NCBI RefSeq assembly: GCF_001282785.1
Contig: NZ_CVUA01000001.1
Location: 1,798,001 to 1,862,000 of the forward strand
Reading direction: 5' to 3'
Length of the DNA stretch: 64,000 nt
Origin: Halolamina sediminis
GTDB taxonomy: Archaea; Halobacteriota; Halobacteria; Halobacteriales; Haloferacaceae
Shown: positions 1 through 8,905 of the stretch, piece after piece
How positions within the stretch are numbered: the first letter of the stretch is position 1
Layout of the letters: each line of letters begins with the position of its first letter
Notes under the pieces: model-generated
Told to the model about the DNA's origin: nothing
The model's input: only the letters and a program-made list of their open reading frames with translations
The model's database searches: none
Position numbers and translations under genes: made by a program

Positions 1-116
1 GCCGGTAGCGCGGATCGGCGACGTTACCCTCCGTTCCGGGCGATCCCGGCAGCTGCTGCCGGTTACAGCACCCGGCTTCGATGGGTTCTTCCGGTGGCGC
101 GGGGTTTCGCTTCGTA

Positions 117-2072
117 ATGAGTGCGGAGGAGGGGAGCGTGTTCGACGTGTACCGGGAGCGCGTCGAGCGGCCGCTCTACCGTCTTTTCACGGAGTACAGC
201 GCGGGACGGATACGCTGGCTGATCCTGGGAATGATGGGCAACATCGTCGCCCGGTCGGCGAGCCTGTTGCCGCCGGTGGTCCTCGGTGCAGCGCTGGACA
301 GCGTGTTCCAGGACACCAGCGCGTTCACGATTCCGTTCTTCCCGGGGGCGTGGATCCCGGCGACCGACACCGCGCAGTTCTGGTTCTCGGTGGAGCTGAT
401 ACTGGGCTCGTTCGTCGTGACCGCGGTGTTCACCACGCTGTACGGCATCGCCGCCAACAACTACGCCCACCGCGTGATGCACGCGGTCCGGACGGACAGC
501 TTCGAGACGATGCAGCGGCTGGACATGACCTTCTTCGACGACAAGCAGACCGGGGAGGTCATGTCCGTGCTGAACAACGACGCCAACAACCTCGAGAACT
601 TCCTCGACAACGGGCTTCAGAACTCGATCCGGCTGACGGTGATGATCGTCGGGATCGCGATGATCCTGTTCTCGCTGAACTGGCAGTTGGCGCTCGTGAC
701 GCTGGTCGTCGTCCCCGCGATCGTCGGGCTGACGATGTGGTTCATGCGCGCCGTCGAGCCTCGGTACGTCGACCGACGGGCGAGCGTCGGCAACCTCAAC
801 ACGCGGCTGGAGAACGCGCTCGCCGGCGTCGAACTGGTCAAGACCAGCGGCACCGAGTCCTACGAGAGCGACCGCGTCGAGAACGCGTCGTGGCGCTACT
901 TCCGGGACACGATGGCGGTGCTACGGCTGAGCTACATCTACCGGCCCGGGATGGAGCTGCTGGCGGGACTCTCCTTCGCGGTGACGTTCATCGTCGGCGG
1001 GCTCTGGGTGTTTCAGGGCCCGCCGCTGTTTTTCAGCGGCGATCTCAGCGGCGGGGATCTGGTGGTGTTCGTCCTGATGACCCAGCGCATCGTCACACCG
1101 CTGGCGCAGGTGTCGAACATCATTGACCAGTACGAGAACGCCAAGGCGTCCTCCGAGCGCATCTTCGGGCTAATGGATATCCCCTCCCAGATCACCGAGA
1201 CCGACGACCCGATCGAACTTGACGAGGTCGAGGGCCGCGTCGAGTACGACGACGTGAGCTTCGGCTACGCCGACGTGGAGCAGGACGGGCCCGAGGAGAT
1301 GGTGCTCGAGAACGTCGACTTCGAGGCCAAGCCCGGCGAGGACGTGGCGCTGGTCGGCCCGACCGGCGCCGGGAAGTCGACGCTGCTCAAACTGCTACTG
1401 CGGCTGTACGACCCCGTCGACGGCGAGGTGCGCATCGACGGTCACGACCTGCGCGAGCTATCCCTCGAGACGCTGCGGAGCCACGTCGGCTACGTCTCCC
1501 AGTCGACGTTCCTGTTCGACGGCACCGTCGCAGAGAACATCCGGTACGGCCGGTTCGACGCCGACCGCGAGGCGGTCGTCGAGGCCGCGAAGGCCGCGGA
1601 GGCTCACGCGTTCATCGAGTCGCTGCCGGAGGGGTACGACACCCGGATCGGCGAGCGCGGCGTGAAGCTCTCAGGCGGGCAGCAGCAGCGGCTCTCGATC
1701 GCCCGGACGATGCTGCAGGACCCCGACGTGCTCGTGCTCGACGAGGCCACCAGCGCGGTCGACACGGAGACGGAGATGCTGATCCAGCGCAGCCTCGACC
1801 GCCTGAGCGAGGACTGCACCACCTTCGAGATCGCCCACCGGCTCTCGACGGTGCGGGACGCCGACACGATCCTCGTGCTCGAGGACGGGGAGATCGTCGA
1901 ACGCGGCGATCACGAGGAACTGCTCGAAGCCGACGGCCTCTACGCGAAGCTCTGGGGCGTCCAGGCCGGCGAGATCGACGACCTGCCGGAGGAGTTCGTC
2001 CAGCGCGCCCGCGAACGCGCCGCCCAGCGCACGGACATGCTCGAAGAGGACATCGACGCCGACGACGACTGA
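117..2072 (+). CDS. ABC-type exporter, fused permease and ATPase
   Basis: Half-transporter of the ABCB/MsbA type, expected to act as a membrane homodimer exporting a lipid, peptide or drug; the substrate cannot be read from sequence. The first ~330 residues hold six hydrophobic segments. The nucleotide-binding domain follows, with Walker A GPTGAGKST at residues 414-422, a Q-loop (YVSQSTFLFDG), the signature LSGGQQQR near 518, Walker B VLVLDEATSAVD and the H-loop AHRLSTV. The tail is acidic. The frame is open from an ATG at 81, but I chose the ATG at 117 because the extra residues (MGSSGGAGFRF...) are not acidic, whereas MSAEEGSVFD is typical of haloarchaea. It stands alone, with no partner half-transporter. 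The family call is firm; the substrate is unknown. Confidence 0.93.
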   Translation: MSAEEGSVFDVYRERVERPLYRLFTEYSAGRIRWLILGMMGNIVARSASLLPPVVLGAALDSVFQDTSAFTIPFFPGAWIPATDTAQFWFSVELILGSFVVTAVFTTLYGIAANNYAHRVMHAVRTDSFETMQRLDMTFFDDKQTGEVMSVLNNDANNLENFLDNGLQNSIRLTVMIVGIAMILFSLNWQLALVTLVVVPAIVGLTMWFMRAVEPRYVDRRASVGNLNTRLENALAGVELVKTSGTESYESDRVENASWRYFRDTMAVLRLSYIYRPGMELLAGLSFAVTFIVGGLWVFQGPPLFFSGDLSGGDLVVFVLMTQRIVTPLAQVSNIIDQYENAKASSERIFGLMDIPSQITETDDPIELDEVEGRVEYDDVSFGYADVEQDGPEEMVLENVDFEAKPGEDVALVGPTGAGKSTLLKLLLRLYDPVDGEVRIDGHDLRELSLETLRSHVGYVSQSTFLFDGTVAENIRYGRFDADREAVVEAAKAAEAHAFIESLPEGYDTRIGERGVKLSGGQQQRLSIARTMLQDPDVLVLDEATSAVDTETEMLIQRSLDRLSEDCTTFEIAHRLSTVRDADTILVLEDGEIVERGDHEELLEADGLYAKLWGVQAGEIDDLPEEFVQRARERAAQRTDMLEEDIDADDD

Positions 2073-2263
2073 CCGCCGGCAGCACCGATCCCGCCGCCCC
2101 GATTTTCAAGTACGATCCCGCGAGCAGCGGCGCCGTGGTCTGAACGACGCCCGGGGCGGGGAGCGCCTGTGCGGTGTGTCGCTCCGGGCCGGGAAGCACC
2201 GCCTGTTCGCCACCGCGGAGGGGAGTAGGAACTCTTTCCTCCGCGACCGAGAAACGTCGGGTA

Positions 2264-2554
2264 GTGGAGACCACGACCAAGTGGCTGACGGCGGCCGTCG
2301 CAGCGGGGGTGTTCCTGGCGAGCGCCTTCCTCCTCGGAAACGCGCTGTTGGGCGCCGTCGCGGCGGTGACGGTGGTGTGGGCAGCCATCACCCACGACCG
2401 CGACGGGAGCCTCTCCGCGTTCCCCGTGCTGATCGCCGGGGCGGTGGTCTGTATGGGCATCCTGAGCGACGGCTACCTCATCTACGCGCTGGTCGGCGCG
2501 AACGTCGTGCTCTGGGTCGGGCGGAACGGCCTCCCCGAACTCCGAAGTTCCTAA
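2264..2554 (+). CDS. Small membrane protein
   Basis: A 96-residue protein with three hydrophobic stretches (about residues 8-25, 28-42 and 50-85) and a short polar tail; a small integral membrane protein of unknown function. The GTG at 2264 was chosen because a TATA-like run (actctttcc) ends about 25 bases upstream, as expected for a leaderless haloarchaeal transcript. Further upstream the frame holds cysteine- and arginine-rich residues of non-coding character. The next gene starts 25 bp downstream and may be cotranscribed. No family recognised. Confidence 0.65.
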   Translation: METTTKWLTAAVAAGVFLASAFLLGNALLGAVAAVTVVWAAITHDRDGSLSAFPVLIAGAVVCMGILSDGYLIYALVGANVVLWVGRNGLPELRSS

Positions 2555-2579
2555 CCCCGTGTGGGGGCTCCCAGCGGGC

Positions 2580-3368
2580 ATGTCCGATTCGAGCGAGACT
2601 GCGAACGACGAGGAGCCACAGCGCCGCGAACTGCTGATCGTCGGCGGCGGGATCGCCGGCCTGACCGCCGCGCTGTTCACCGCTCGCGCGGGGCTCGACA
2701 CGCTGGTGTACGACGGCGGGGAGTCGATCCTGCGCCGGAACGCCCACTTGGAGAACTTCCCGGGGTTTCCCGCGGGCGTCAACCCCCGACTCTTCGCCGA
2801 CATGCTCCACGCACAGGCGACGAGAAACGGCGTCGATCTGGTCGCCGGCCGGATCACGGAGCTTCGGCACGCCGAGGGCGAGGGGTTCGTTGCGGTCGCC
2901 GAGGACGGCGACGAGGTTCGCGCCGAGAAGGTGATCGCCGCCTCGTGGTCGAACACCGACTACCTCGACCCGGTCGGCCCGGCGATCCGGTCGGCAGGCA
3001 GCAAGCAGTTCCTCGAGGACGAGGACGGCCGGACCGGCGTCGACGGGCTCTACGCGGCGGGTCGGCTCGCCGAGCGCTACCACCAGGCCGTCGTCGCGGC
3101 CGGCGACGGTGCGCGAACGGCGATCACGCTAATCCACGACTCCGATACGCCGTTCTACCACGACTGGGTGACTCCGGAGGGGTACTTCACCGATCGCGAC
3201 CGCGAGGTGCCGCCGGGCTGTGAGGAGATCGGCGAGGCCGAGTGTGCGGCTCGGCGGGCGGAGTCCCGCGCGGCGATGCGGGAGTACTTCGCCGAGGCAC
3301 ACGAGCAGCGCCAGCGAACCCACCCGAGCCTCGTCGACGACGAGAAGGGGCGACTCGACGGGGAGTGA
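2580..3368 (+). CDS. FAD-dependent oxidoreductase, thioredoxin-reductase-like, lacking the NADPH domain
   Basis: 262 residues. The N-terminal Rossmann motif is VGGGIAGLTAALFTARAG, and a second FAD contact block around DGLYAAGRLAE follows about 150 residues later. The NFPGFP segment is typical of thioredoxin reductases. The inserted NADPH-binding domain and redox CxxC of true thioredoxin reductases (about 310 residues) are absent, so it is not a standard TrxR. The last ~70 residues are charged and probably helical. ATG 2580 was preferred over the upstream GTG at 2559 because MSDSSETANDEE has normal acidic composition. A second protein of this shortened type is encoded at 11616. Electron donor and acceptor are unknown. 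Confidence 0.85.
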   Translation: MSDSSETANDEEPQRRELLIVGGGIAGLTAALFTARAGLDTLVYDGGESILRRNAHLENFPGFPAGVNPRLFADMLHAQATRNGVDLVAGRITELRHAEGEGFVAVAEDGDEVRAEKVIAASWSNTDYLDPVGPAIRSAGSKQFLEDEDGRTGVDGLYAAGRLAERYHQAVVAAGDGARTAITLIHDSDTPFYHDWVTPEGYFTDRDREVPPGCEEIGEAECAARRAESRAAMREYFAEAHEQRQRTHPSLVDDEKGRLDGE

Positions 3369-3533
3369 TACCGACCACGGCGCGTGACCCGTCGCGGGTT
3401 CCGTCCCGCGACGACGGAACTATTGCCGTGATCGTGTCACACCAAATCGACGGCGCGAGAGCCATCGTCGATAACTCAAACGGCTCTTTGTGGTTAGCCA
3501 ACCCTTTAGCGAGTTCCGCCGAGAGAGACGGGT

Positions 3534-4475
3534 ATGCGAGGCAAACGGCCGCTCGCCGCCGTCGGGGTCGCGCTCCTGCTCGTGCTCGCGGGCTGTGCGG
3601 GCGGGGGGAACCCCGGCGACGGCGCCACGCAGGCGGCGCTAGGCGGCGACGAGCCCGAGTACCAGCAAGCGACCGGAACGGCCGCGGAGGCCGACAGCGA
3701 GAGCGCGTCCGCGAGCAACCGGATGCGGATCTACACCGCCAAGCTCACCGTCCGCGTCGACGAGTTCGAGCCGAGCCGGTCGAACCTCTCGACCGCGGCC
3801 GAGGCCCACGGCGGCTACGTCGGAAACTCACAGATCACGAGCAACGACTGGGACGACGCGACCTACCGCGACGGCCGCTTCACCTACCGCGTGCCCGCGG
3901 AGAACTACTCCGCGTTCCTCGAGGAAGTGCGGGCTGAGGGCACCGTCGTCCGTGAGGAGGAGAACGTACAGGACGTGACCGGTCAGCACGCCGACCTCGA
4001 AGCCCGGCTCTCGAACCTCCGCGCCGAGCGCGATCGGCTCCGCGAGCTGTACGAGGAGGCCAACGACACCGAGGACGTGCTGGCGGTCCAACGCGAGCTC
4101 TCGGACGTGCAGGGCGAGATCGAGTCGATCGAGGCCCGGCTGGAGTCGCTTGAGAACCGCGTCGCATACGCCACGGTGACCGTCGAACTCCGCGAGGAAC
4201 GCCCCGACGATCCGGTCAATACCGAGAACTGGTACGACACCGGCGTGATCGCCGCGTTCCTCGAATCCGTCGACGGCGCCGTAGTCGCGCTCCGAGCCGC
4301 GGTAGTCGGGCTGGCGTACGCCCTCCCGTACCTGATCGCGTTCGGCGTGCCGCTGTTCGGCCTCGGACTGGTGTTCAAGCGCTACGTCGTCGGTGACAGG
4401 TCGATACGCGGCGGTGGCGGGGGAGAGTCGCCGGTCGACGAGGGCGACGAGCCACCGAACGAGGGCGAAGGGTAG
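3534..4475 (+). CDS. DUF4349 domain lipoprotein with C-terminal membrane anchor
   Basis: 313 residues. The N-terminus is a lipoprotein signal ending LVLAGC, with Cys21 as the lipidation site. An alpha/beta domain (about 65-140) precedes a coiled coil (about 145-215, heptad-like ELEARLSNLRAERDRLRE) and a beta segment; a hydrophobic helix near 250-290 and an acidic, glycine-rich tail end the protein. This is the arrangement of DUF4349 proteins, which are surface-exposed and of unknown role. A TATA-like ctttag lies about 28 bases before the ATG, directly after a short dyad ggttagccaacc at 3492-3503 that could be an operator. Family assignment is good; function is open. Confidence 0.85.
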   Translation: MRGKRPLAAVGVALLLVLAGCAGGGNPGDGATQAALGGDEPEYQQATGTAAEADSESASASNRMRIYTAKLTVRVDEFEPSRSNLSTAAEAHGGYVGNSQITSNDWDDATYRDGRFTYRVPAENYSAFLEEVRAEGTVVREEENVQDVTGQHADLEARLSNLRAERDRLRELYEEANDTEDVLAVQRELSDVQGEIESIEARLESLENRVAYATVTVELREERPDDPVNTENWYDTGVIAAFLESVDGAVVALRAAVVGLAYALPYLIAFGVPLFGLGLVFKRYVVGDRSIRGGGGGESPVDEGDEPPNEGEG

Positions 4476-4530
4476 CCGCCCGCGCTTCCGCTTGCCGAAC
4501 GCTTTTCGCGCTCCGGGTAAACGCCGCCCC

Positions 4531-6726
4531 ATGAGCGAACTCCCGCTCCACGCGTACTACGACCTCACGCAGATCGGCGAGATCGCCGTCTCCCCCGACG
4601 GCGACCGCGCCGCCTTTACCACTACCGAGTCCGACCCCGACGCCGACGAACCGGTGTCGTCGCTGTTCGTCGTCCCCACCGACGGCAGTCGCGATCCCCA
4701 CCGACTGACCCGCGTCTCCGGTGCCGGATCGCCGCAATGGTCGCCCGGCGGCGACCGCCTCGGCTTCCTCGCGGCCCGCGACGAGGACAGCGACCTCCGG
4801 GTCGGCCGTGACGAGGACGAAGAAGAGGACGAGGAGGAGGAAGCCGGACCGAACGGTGCCGGCGGCGGCAGCGACGAGGAACCGAACTCCCAGCTCTGGG
4901 TGTTCGACCTCGCACTCGGCGGCGACGCCCAGCAGATCACCGAGTTCGAGGAGGGCGTCCGTGAGTTCGACTGGGCGCCCGACGGCGAGCGTATCGTCGT
5001 CACCGCCCGGGACCCGACCGAGGCCGAATCGGCCTACCTCGACGAACGCCGCGACGGCGGGCCCGTCGAGACCGAGCGCGTCCAGCACAAACTCGACGGC
5101 GCCGGCTACCTCGACACCGTCACCAGCTACCTGTTCGTGGTGGGCGAGGACGCGGTGCGCGGCGACGACGCCGCGGACGCCGACTCCGCACGGAAGCTCG
5201 AGGACGCCTACGGCCGCGGCGCGTTCGAGGGGCTGAGCGGGCTCCAGCCCGACTGGGGCGCCGGCGGGGAGATCGCGTTCGTCTCCTACCGCGGCGACGA
5301 CCCCGACAGCACGCTGGAGACCGACGTGTTCACCGTCTCCCCGGACGGCGGCGACGCGACGGCGATCACCGACGGCGGGCTGAGCTGCAACAGCCCGACG
5401 TGGTCCCCCAACGGGGAGCGCCTCGCCTTCTCGGCGGGCGACGACGAGAACTGGTGTATCCCGACCGAGGCCCGCGTCTGGGACGGCGAAGAGCACGTCT
5501 CGGTCACGGGCGATCTCGACCGCACGCTCGCACGCGGCGCGTCGTTCGAGTGGGTAGACGACCAGACGTTCTACACGCTGGTCGGCGACGAAGCCCGGAC
5601 GCGGCTGATTCGGTGTGACGTTCACGAATCGCGAAGCGATTCGTTAGCCAGCCAGAACGCGGAGCGTTCTGGCGACGCCGCCGACGCCGACTGGGAACGC
5701 ACGTTCGAGGCCCAGGGCGACGATCGCGCCGTCGCCGGCCTCTCGATCGGCGGCGAAACGGCGGCGATGGGGCTCGCCCACCCCAGCGAGGGCCACGACC
5801 CCTACGCCCTGCCCGTCGACGATCTCGCAGCCGACGAGGAGCCCGAGTCGCTCACGCAGCTGGCCGAGGTGAACGCCGAGCTCACCGAGGAGTACGAGAT
5901 GCCCGAAGTCCGCCGCGTGACGTTCGAGAACGACGGCTGGGAGATTTCGGGCGTGCTGTACCATCCGCCGGAGTACGAACCCGGGAAGTCCGAGCCGGCG
6001 CCGACGGTGTGTGCGATCCACGGCGGGCCGGTGTCCTACGACGAGCCCACGTTCAGCTTCGCCCACGCGGCACTCACCACCCGCGGCTATCTGGTGTTCC
6101 GACCGAACTACCGCGGCGGCTCCTCGTTCGGCCGGAAGTTCTGCGAGACGCTTCACGGCCAGTGGGGGACCGTCGAGGCCAGCGACATCGCCGCCGGGAT
6201 CGAGTCGCTGGTCGACCGCGGCTGGACCGACCCCGATCGTGTGTTCGGCTACGGCTTCTCCTACGGCGGGATCGCACAGGGGTACCTGGTGACGCAGTAC
6301 CCCGACCTGTTCACCGCCGCGGCGCCCGAACACGGCATCTACGACCTGCGCTCGGCGTACGGCACCGACGACTCCCACATCTGGATGGAGAACGAGTACG
6401 GCTACCCGTGGGAGAACCCCGAGGACATCGACGCCTCCTCGGCGATCACGGATATCGGGAGCGTGGAGACGCCGCTGCTCGTCGCCGCCGGGGGGCAGGA
6501 CTGGCGCTGTCCGCCCTCCCAGTCCGAACAGCTCTACGTCGCGGCCCAGCAGGCCGGCGCGGACTGTCGGCTCGTCGTCTACGAGGACGAACACCACAAC
6601 ATCGGCGACCCCGACCGCGCGATCCACCGGCTGGAGGAGATCACGGCGTGGTACCGTCGGCACGATCCGGCGGTGAGCGATCCCGACGCCGCCGACCCCC
6701 ACGGTCGCGAAGCGGACGGAGAGTAG
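4531..6726 (+). CDS. S9 family peptidase (prolyl oligopeptidase / acylaminoacyl-peptidase type)
   Basis: 731 residues. WD40-like beta-propeller blades fill roughly the first 430 residues (repeated ...SPDGDRxAF... units), followed by an alpha/beta-hydrolase domain. The catalytic triad is visible: Ser577 in GFSYGG, Asp657 in GGQDWRCPP and His688/689 in EDEHHN. No signal peptide is seen, so it is probably a cytoplasmic oligopeptidase. A very acidic linker (residues ~95-115) interrupts the propeller. A double-hairpin insertion sits in frame at residues 365-381. ATG 4531 starts the family-like MSELPLHAYYDL; the longer upstream frame belongs to the previous gene's end. Close paralogue of the gene at 42884, and a third S9 peptidase lies at 61167. 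Confidence 0.93.
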   Translation: MSELPLHAYYDLTQIGEIAVSPDGDRAAFTTTESDPDADEPVSSLFVVPTDGSRDPHRLTRVSGAGSPQWSPGGDRLGFLAARDEDSDLRVGRDEDEEEDEEEEAGPNGAGGGSDEEPNSQLWVFDLALGGDAQQITEFEEGVREFDWAPDGERIVVTARDPTEAESAYLDERRDGGPVETERVQHKLDGAGYLDTVTSYLFVVGEDAVRGDDAADADSARKLEDAYGRGAFEGLSGLQPDWGAGGEIAFVSYRGDDPDSTLETDVFTVSPDGGDATAITDGGLSCNSPTWSPNGERLAFSAGDDENWCIPTEARVWDGEEHVSVTGDLDRTLARGASFEWVDDQTFYTLVGDEARTRLIRCDVHESRSDSLASQNAERSGDAADADWERTFEAQGDDRAVAGLSIGGETAAMGLAHPSEGHDPYALPVDDLAADEEPESLTQLAEVNAELTEEYEMPEVRRVTFENDGWEISGVLYHPPEYEPGKSEPAPTVCAIHGGPVSYDEPTFSFAHAALTTRGYLVFRPNYRGGSSFGRKFCETLHGQWGTVEASDIAAGIESLVDRGWTDPDRVFGYGFSYGGIAQGYLVTQYPDLFTAAAPEHGIYDLRSAYGTDDSHIWMENEYGYPWENPEDIDASSAITDIGSVETPLLVAAGGQDWRCPPSQSEQLYVAAQQAGADCRLVVYEDEHHNIGDPDRAIHRLEEITAWYRRHDPAVSDPDAADPHGREADGE
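5624..5673. repeat. In-frame double-hairpin element, copy 1
   Basis: Two consecutive palindromes inside the first S9 peptidase gene. Hairpin 1 is ACGAATCGC-GAA-GCGATTCGT (5624-5644, 9 bp stem). The spacer is TAGCCA. Hairpin 2 is GCCAGAACGC-GGA-GCGTTCTGGC (5651-5673, 10 bp stem). GACG occurs just before (5617) and again just after (5674), 57 bases apart, a multiple of three, so the reading frame is kept. Copies 2 (44103-44152) and 3 (30514-30570) share the layout but not the stem sequences. It encodes a hydrophilic loop between beta-propeller strands. Confidence 0.8.
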
Positions 6727-6757
6727 ACCGAAGTAGCCGGAGCCACGACCGGGGGCT

Positions 6758-6952
6758 GTGGAAGTCCCGGAAGACGCCCCCGCGAACTGCCCCGTCTGTG
6801 GCGCGGCGTACGACTCGGTCTCCCGCCACGCCGAGGGAGTGATGGTGTCGCTACAAGCGACCGAACGCTACGCACGTGTCTGTTTCGAGCCGGTAACCGT
6901 CGGCGCGACCGCCCGGATCGACTTCTATCACCACACCCACGAGCAAGCGTAG
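6758..6952 (+). CDS. Small CPxC-containing protein
   Basis: 64 residues beginning at GTG. One CPVC pair near residue 12 suggests a metal or redox site, with further ligands possible among the C-terminal His residues (FYHHTHEQ). There is no membrane segment. It lies 31 bp behind the S9 peptidase and may be cotranscribed with it. The next gene runs in the opposite direction and the two 3' ends nearly touch. Haloarchaea carry many such tiny zinc-finger-like proteins; no specific role can be assigned. Confidence 0.65.
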   Translation: MEVPEDAPANCPVCGAAYDSVSRHAEGVMVSLQATERYARVCFEPVTVGATARIDFYHHTHEQA

Positions 6953-6953
6953 C

Positions 6954-7406
6954 TCACTCCTTCCAGCGCTTGCGTGCCGCTTCGAGCTCGGCGTCGCCGC
7001 CCTGACCGTGGAGCGTCGACGAGCCGAAGCCGGCGAGCAGGGCGACGAACGTCAGCACGGCCAGCACCGAGAGCAGCGGCGTCGGCTGGCGCAACAGCGT
7101 CGCGCCGATCCCGTCGAGCGCGAGGAGGAAGCCGTACACGACGGCCGAGAGCGCGGAGATTAGGGCGCCGACGCCGTCGAACGCACGGACGGCGTAGCCG
7201 AACGTCGCGGCCACGAACACGAACGGCACCGGCGCGAACGAACGGAGCGTAAAGGAGGGGCTCGTAGTGAGTAGCACGAGCACGAAGATTACCGCCAGCA
7301 GCGGCACGAGCCGCAGAATCGCTGCCCAGAACGACCAGTAGGTCACCGGCCGCTCGACGGTCAGCCAGCGGTCCACCGGATCCGGGAATCTCGACACACA
7401 CGACAA
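6954..7406 (-). CDS. Four-helix membrane protein of unknown function
   Basis: 150 residues with four predicted membrane helices (about 28-48, 52-70, 75-105 and 110-130) and a short basic tail (AARKRWKE). There are no recognisable catalytic motifs. ATG 7406 is followed by a soluble lead of some 20 residues. The gene lies upstream-adjacent (34 bp, same strand) to the start-distal end of hpt, so read-through from hpt is possible. Family not recognised. Confidence 0.7.
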   Translation of the reverse strand: MSCVSRFPDPVDRWLTVERPVTYWSFWAAILRLVPLLAVIFVLVLLTTSPSFTLRSFAPVPFVFVAATFGYAVRAFDGVGALISALSAVVYGFLLALDGIGATLLRQPTPLLSVLAVLTFVALLAGFGSSTLHGQGGDAELEAARKRWKE

Positions 7407-7440
7407 CTGGACGAGCAGTCCCTAAAGCGTGACTGTCGGC

Positions 7441-8004
7441 CTACCCGTCGCCGTTCTCGTCGACGATCACGACCTCGCCGTCCTCGACGCGGACGTTGAT
7501 CAGCGTCTTGTAGTCGACCTGCCCGTCGAGCTCGTTCTCGCCGGCCTTCTTGATCACCGCCACCACGTCGGTCACGTCGGCGCCGATGCCGTCGAGCGCC
7601 TCGCAGATCGCCGAGAGCGTGCCACCCGTCGAGAGCACGTCGTCGATCACGAGCACCGAGTCGCCGGCCTCCACGTCGTTGATGTACATCTCCGACTCCG
7701 AGTAGCCGGTCTGCTGGGAGAGCGACACCTCACCCTCCAGCCCGTACTGGCGCTTGCGAATCACGACGATCGGCACGTCGGTCATCAGCGAGAGCGCGGT
7801 CGAGATGTGGATCCCCATCGCCGCGGGGGTGACGATCTTGTCAACGTCCTCGAGCTCCACTTTCCGGCAGATCTTGATCACGATCTCCCGGAGCAGCCCC
7901 GGCTCCAGCGTCGGAACGCCGTCGCTGATCGGGTGGACGAAGTACTGGTACTCGCCTTTCTCGATGATCGGCGCCTCCAGAAGCGACCGGCGGAGTTGAT
8001 CCAT
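7441..8004 (-). CDS. hpt: HGPRTase-like purine phosphoribosyltransferase
   Basis: 187 residues, the usual length for the archaeal HGPRTase-like family of purine salvage enzymes, which transfer a phosphoribosyl group from PRPP to a purine base. The PRPP-binding loop [14 protein letters not shown] (about 127-140) is intact, as is the upstream [12 protein letters not shown] block. The open frame extends to 8109, but the ATG at 8004 ([12 protein letters not shown]) matches the conserved start and the extension is arginine- and histidine-rich. Base specificity (hypoxanthine, guanine or adenine) is uncertain in haloarchaeal members. Divergent from the DUF2071 gene. Confidence 0.92.
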   Translation of the reverse strand: MDQLRRSLLEAPIIEKGEYQYFVHPISDGVPTLEPGLLREIVIKICRKVELEDVDKIVTPAAMGIHISTALSLMTDVPIVVIRKRQYGLEGEVSLSQQTGYSESEMYINDVEAGDSVLVIDDVLSTGGTLSAICEALDGIGADVTDVVAVIKKAGENELDGQVDYKTLINVRVEDGEVVIVDENGDG

Positions 8005-8152
8005 GTCGCCCGTTCCGCAGGTGGCCGGTAAAACGTGGCGGTCTGCGACGGGGGGTGGGGGCGAGTTGCACGGTGTGCGTCGCCACAGACCCGCGTACCC
8101 GTCACACACCCACAGCCGACACCGGGAAAGGCGAGGCGGCCGAACGCCGGGT

Positions 8153-8905
8153 ATGGAGCGTCACTACCTCTCGATGGGCTGGCGGGACGCGCTGTTCGCC
8201 CACTGGCCCGTCGACGCCGCGGTCGTCGATGACCGGCTCCCGGCCGGGCTCACTGCCCGGACCCACGACGGCAGCGCGTGGCTGGGGATCATCGCGTTCG
8301 TGATGGAGGACATCCGGCCGCGGGGGGTTCCAACACCGCTCGGGCTCACGTTCGGCGAGGCGAACCTCCGAACGTACGTCGCGGGCCCGGACGGCGGCGA
8401 GGGGATCTACTTCTTCAACCTCGACGCCGACGACCGGCTGAGCGTCAGAATCGCCCGGCAGTTCTACCAGCTCCCCTACTACACCGCCCACATGGAGATC
8501 GACCGGGCGAGTGAGGCCCCGGGCGAGACCGGCCCCCACGAGCGGACGATCGAGCTGGCCAGCCACCGCGCCCACGCCGGCGTTCCGGACGCCCACCTCG
8601 ACGCCACCTACGGCCCGGTAGGCGAGCGGTTCCGACCCGAAGACGGGACGCTCGAACAGTTCCTCGTCGAGAACTACCGGTTCTACCTCGCCGAGGGGGA
8701 CGTGGGCGAGCGGGACGGAACCGACCCCAGCCTCTTCTACGGCGACGTCGCCCACCCGCCGTGGGATCTCTACGAGGCGGACCTCGACCTCCGCTCGACG
8801 GACTTCTTCGAGGCCAACGGGTTCGAGCGCCCCGACACGGCGCCGCTAGCACACTACTCGCCGGGCGTTCCGGTGCGGGCCGATCGGATCAGGAAAGTCG
8901 ACTGA
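8153..8905 (+). CDS. DUF2071 (YqjF-like) protein
   Basis: 250 residues. The opening [20 protein letters not shown] and the downstream [13 protein letters not shown] and [11 protein letters not shown] blocks are characteristic of the YqjF/DUF2071 family, a single-domain fold resembling acetoacetate decarboxylase. The biochemical role is unknown. ATG 8153 was chosen from family similarity; the frame is open upstream to 8003 but that part reads as shadow of the hpt promoter. It ends one base before the stop codon of the convergent VOC gene. Confidence 0.85.
   Translation: MERHYLSMGWRDALFAHWPVDAAVVDDRLPAGLTARTHDGSAWLGIIAFVMEDIRPRGVPTPLGLTFGEANLRTYVAGPDGGEGIYFFNLDADDRLSVRIARQFYQLPYYTAHMEIDRASEAPGETGPHERTIELASHRAHAGVPDAHLDATYGPVGERFRPEDGTLEQFLVENYRFYLAEGDVGERDGTDPSLFYGDVAHPPWDLYEADLDLRSTDFFEANGFERPDTAPLAHYSPGVPVRADRIRKVD

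Noticed and set aside
1-80. Feature at left edge
   Set aside because: No recognisable promoter, gene end or RNA in these bases.
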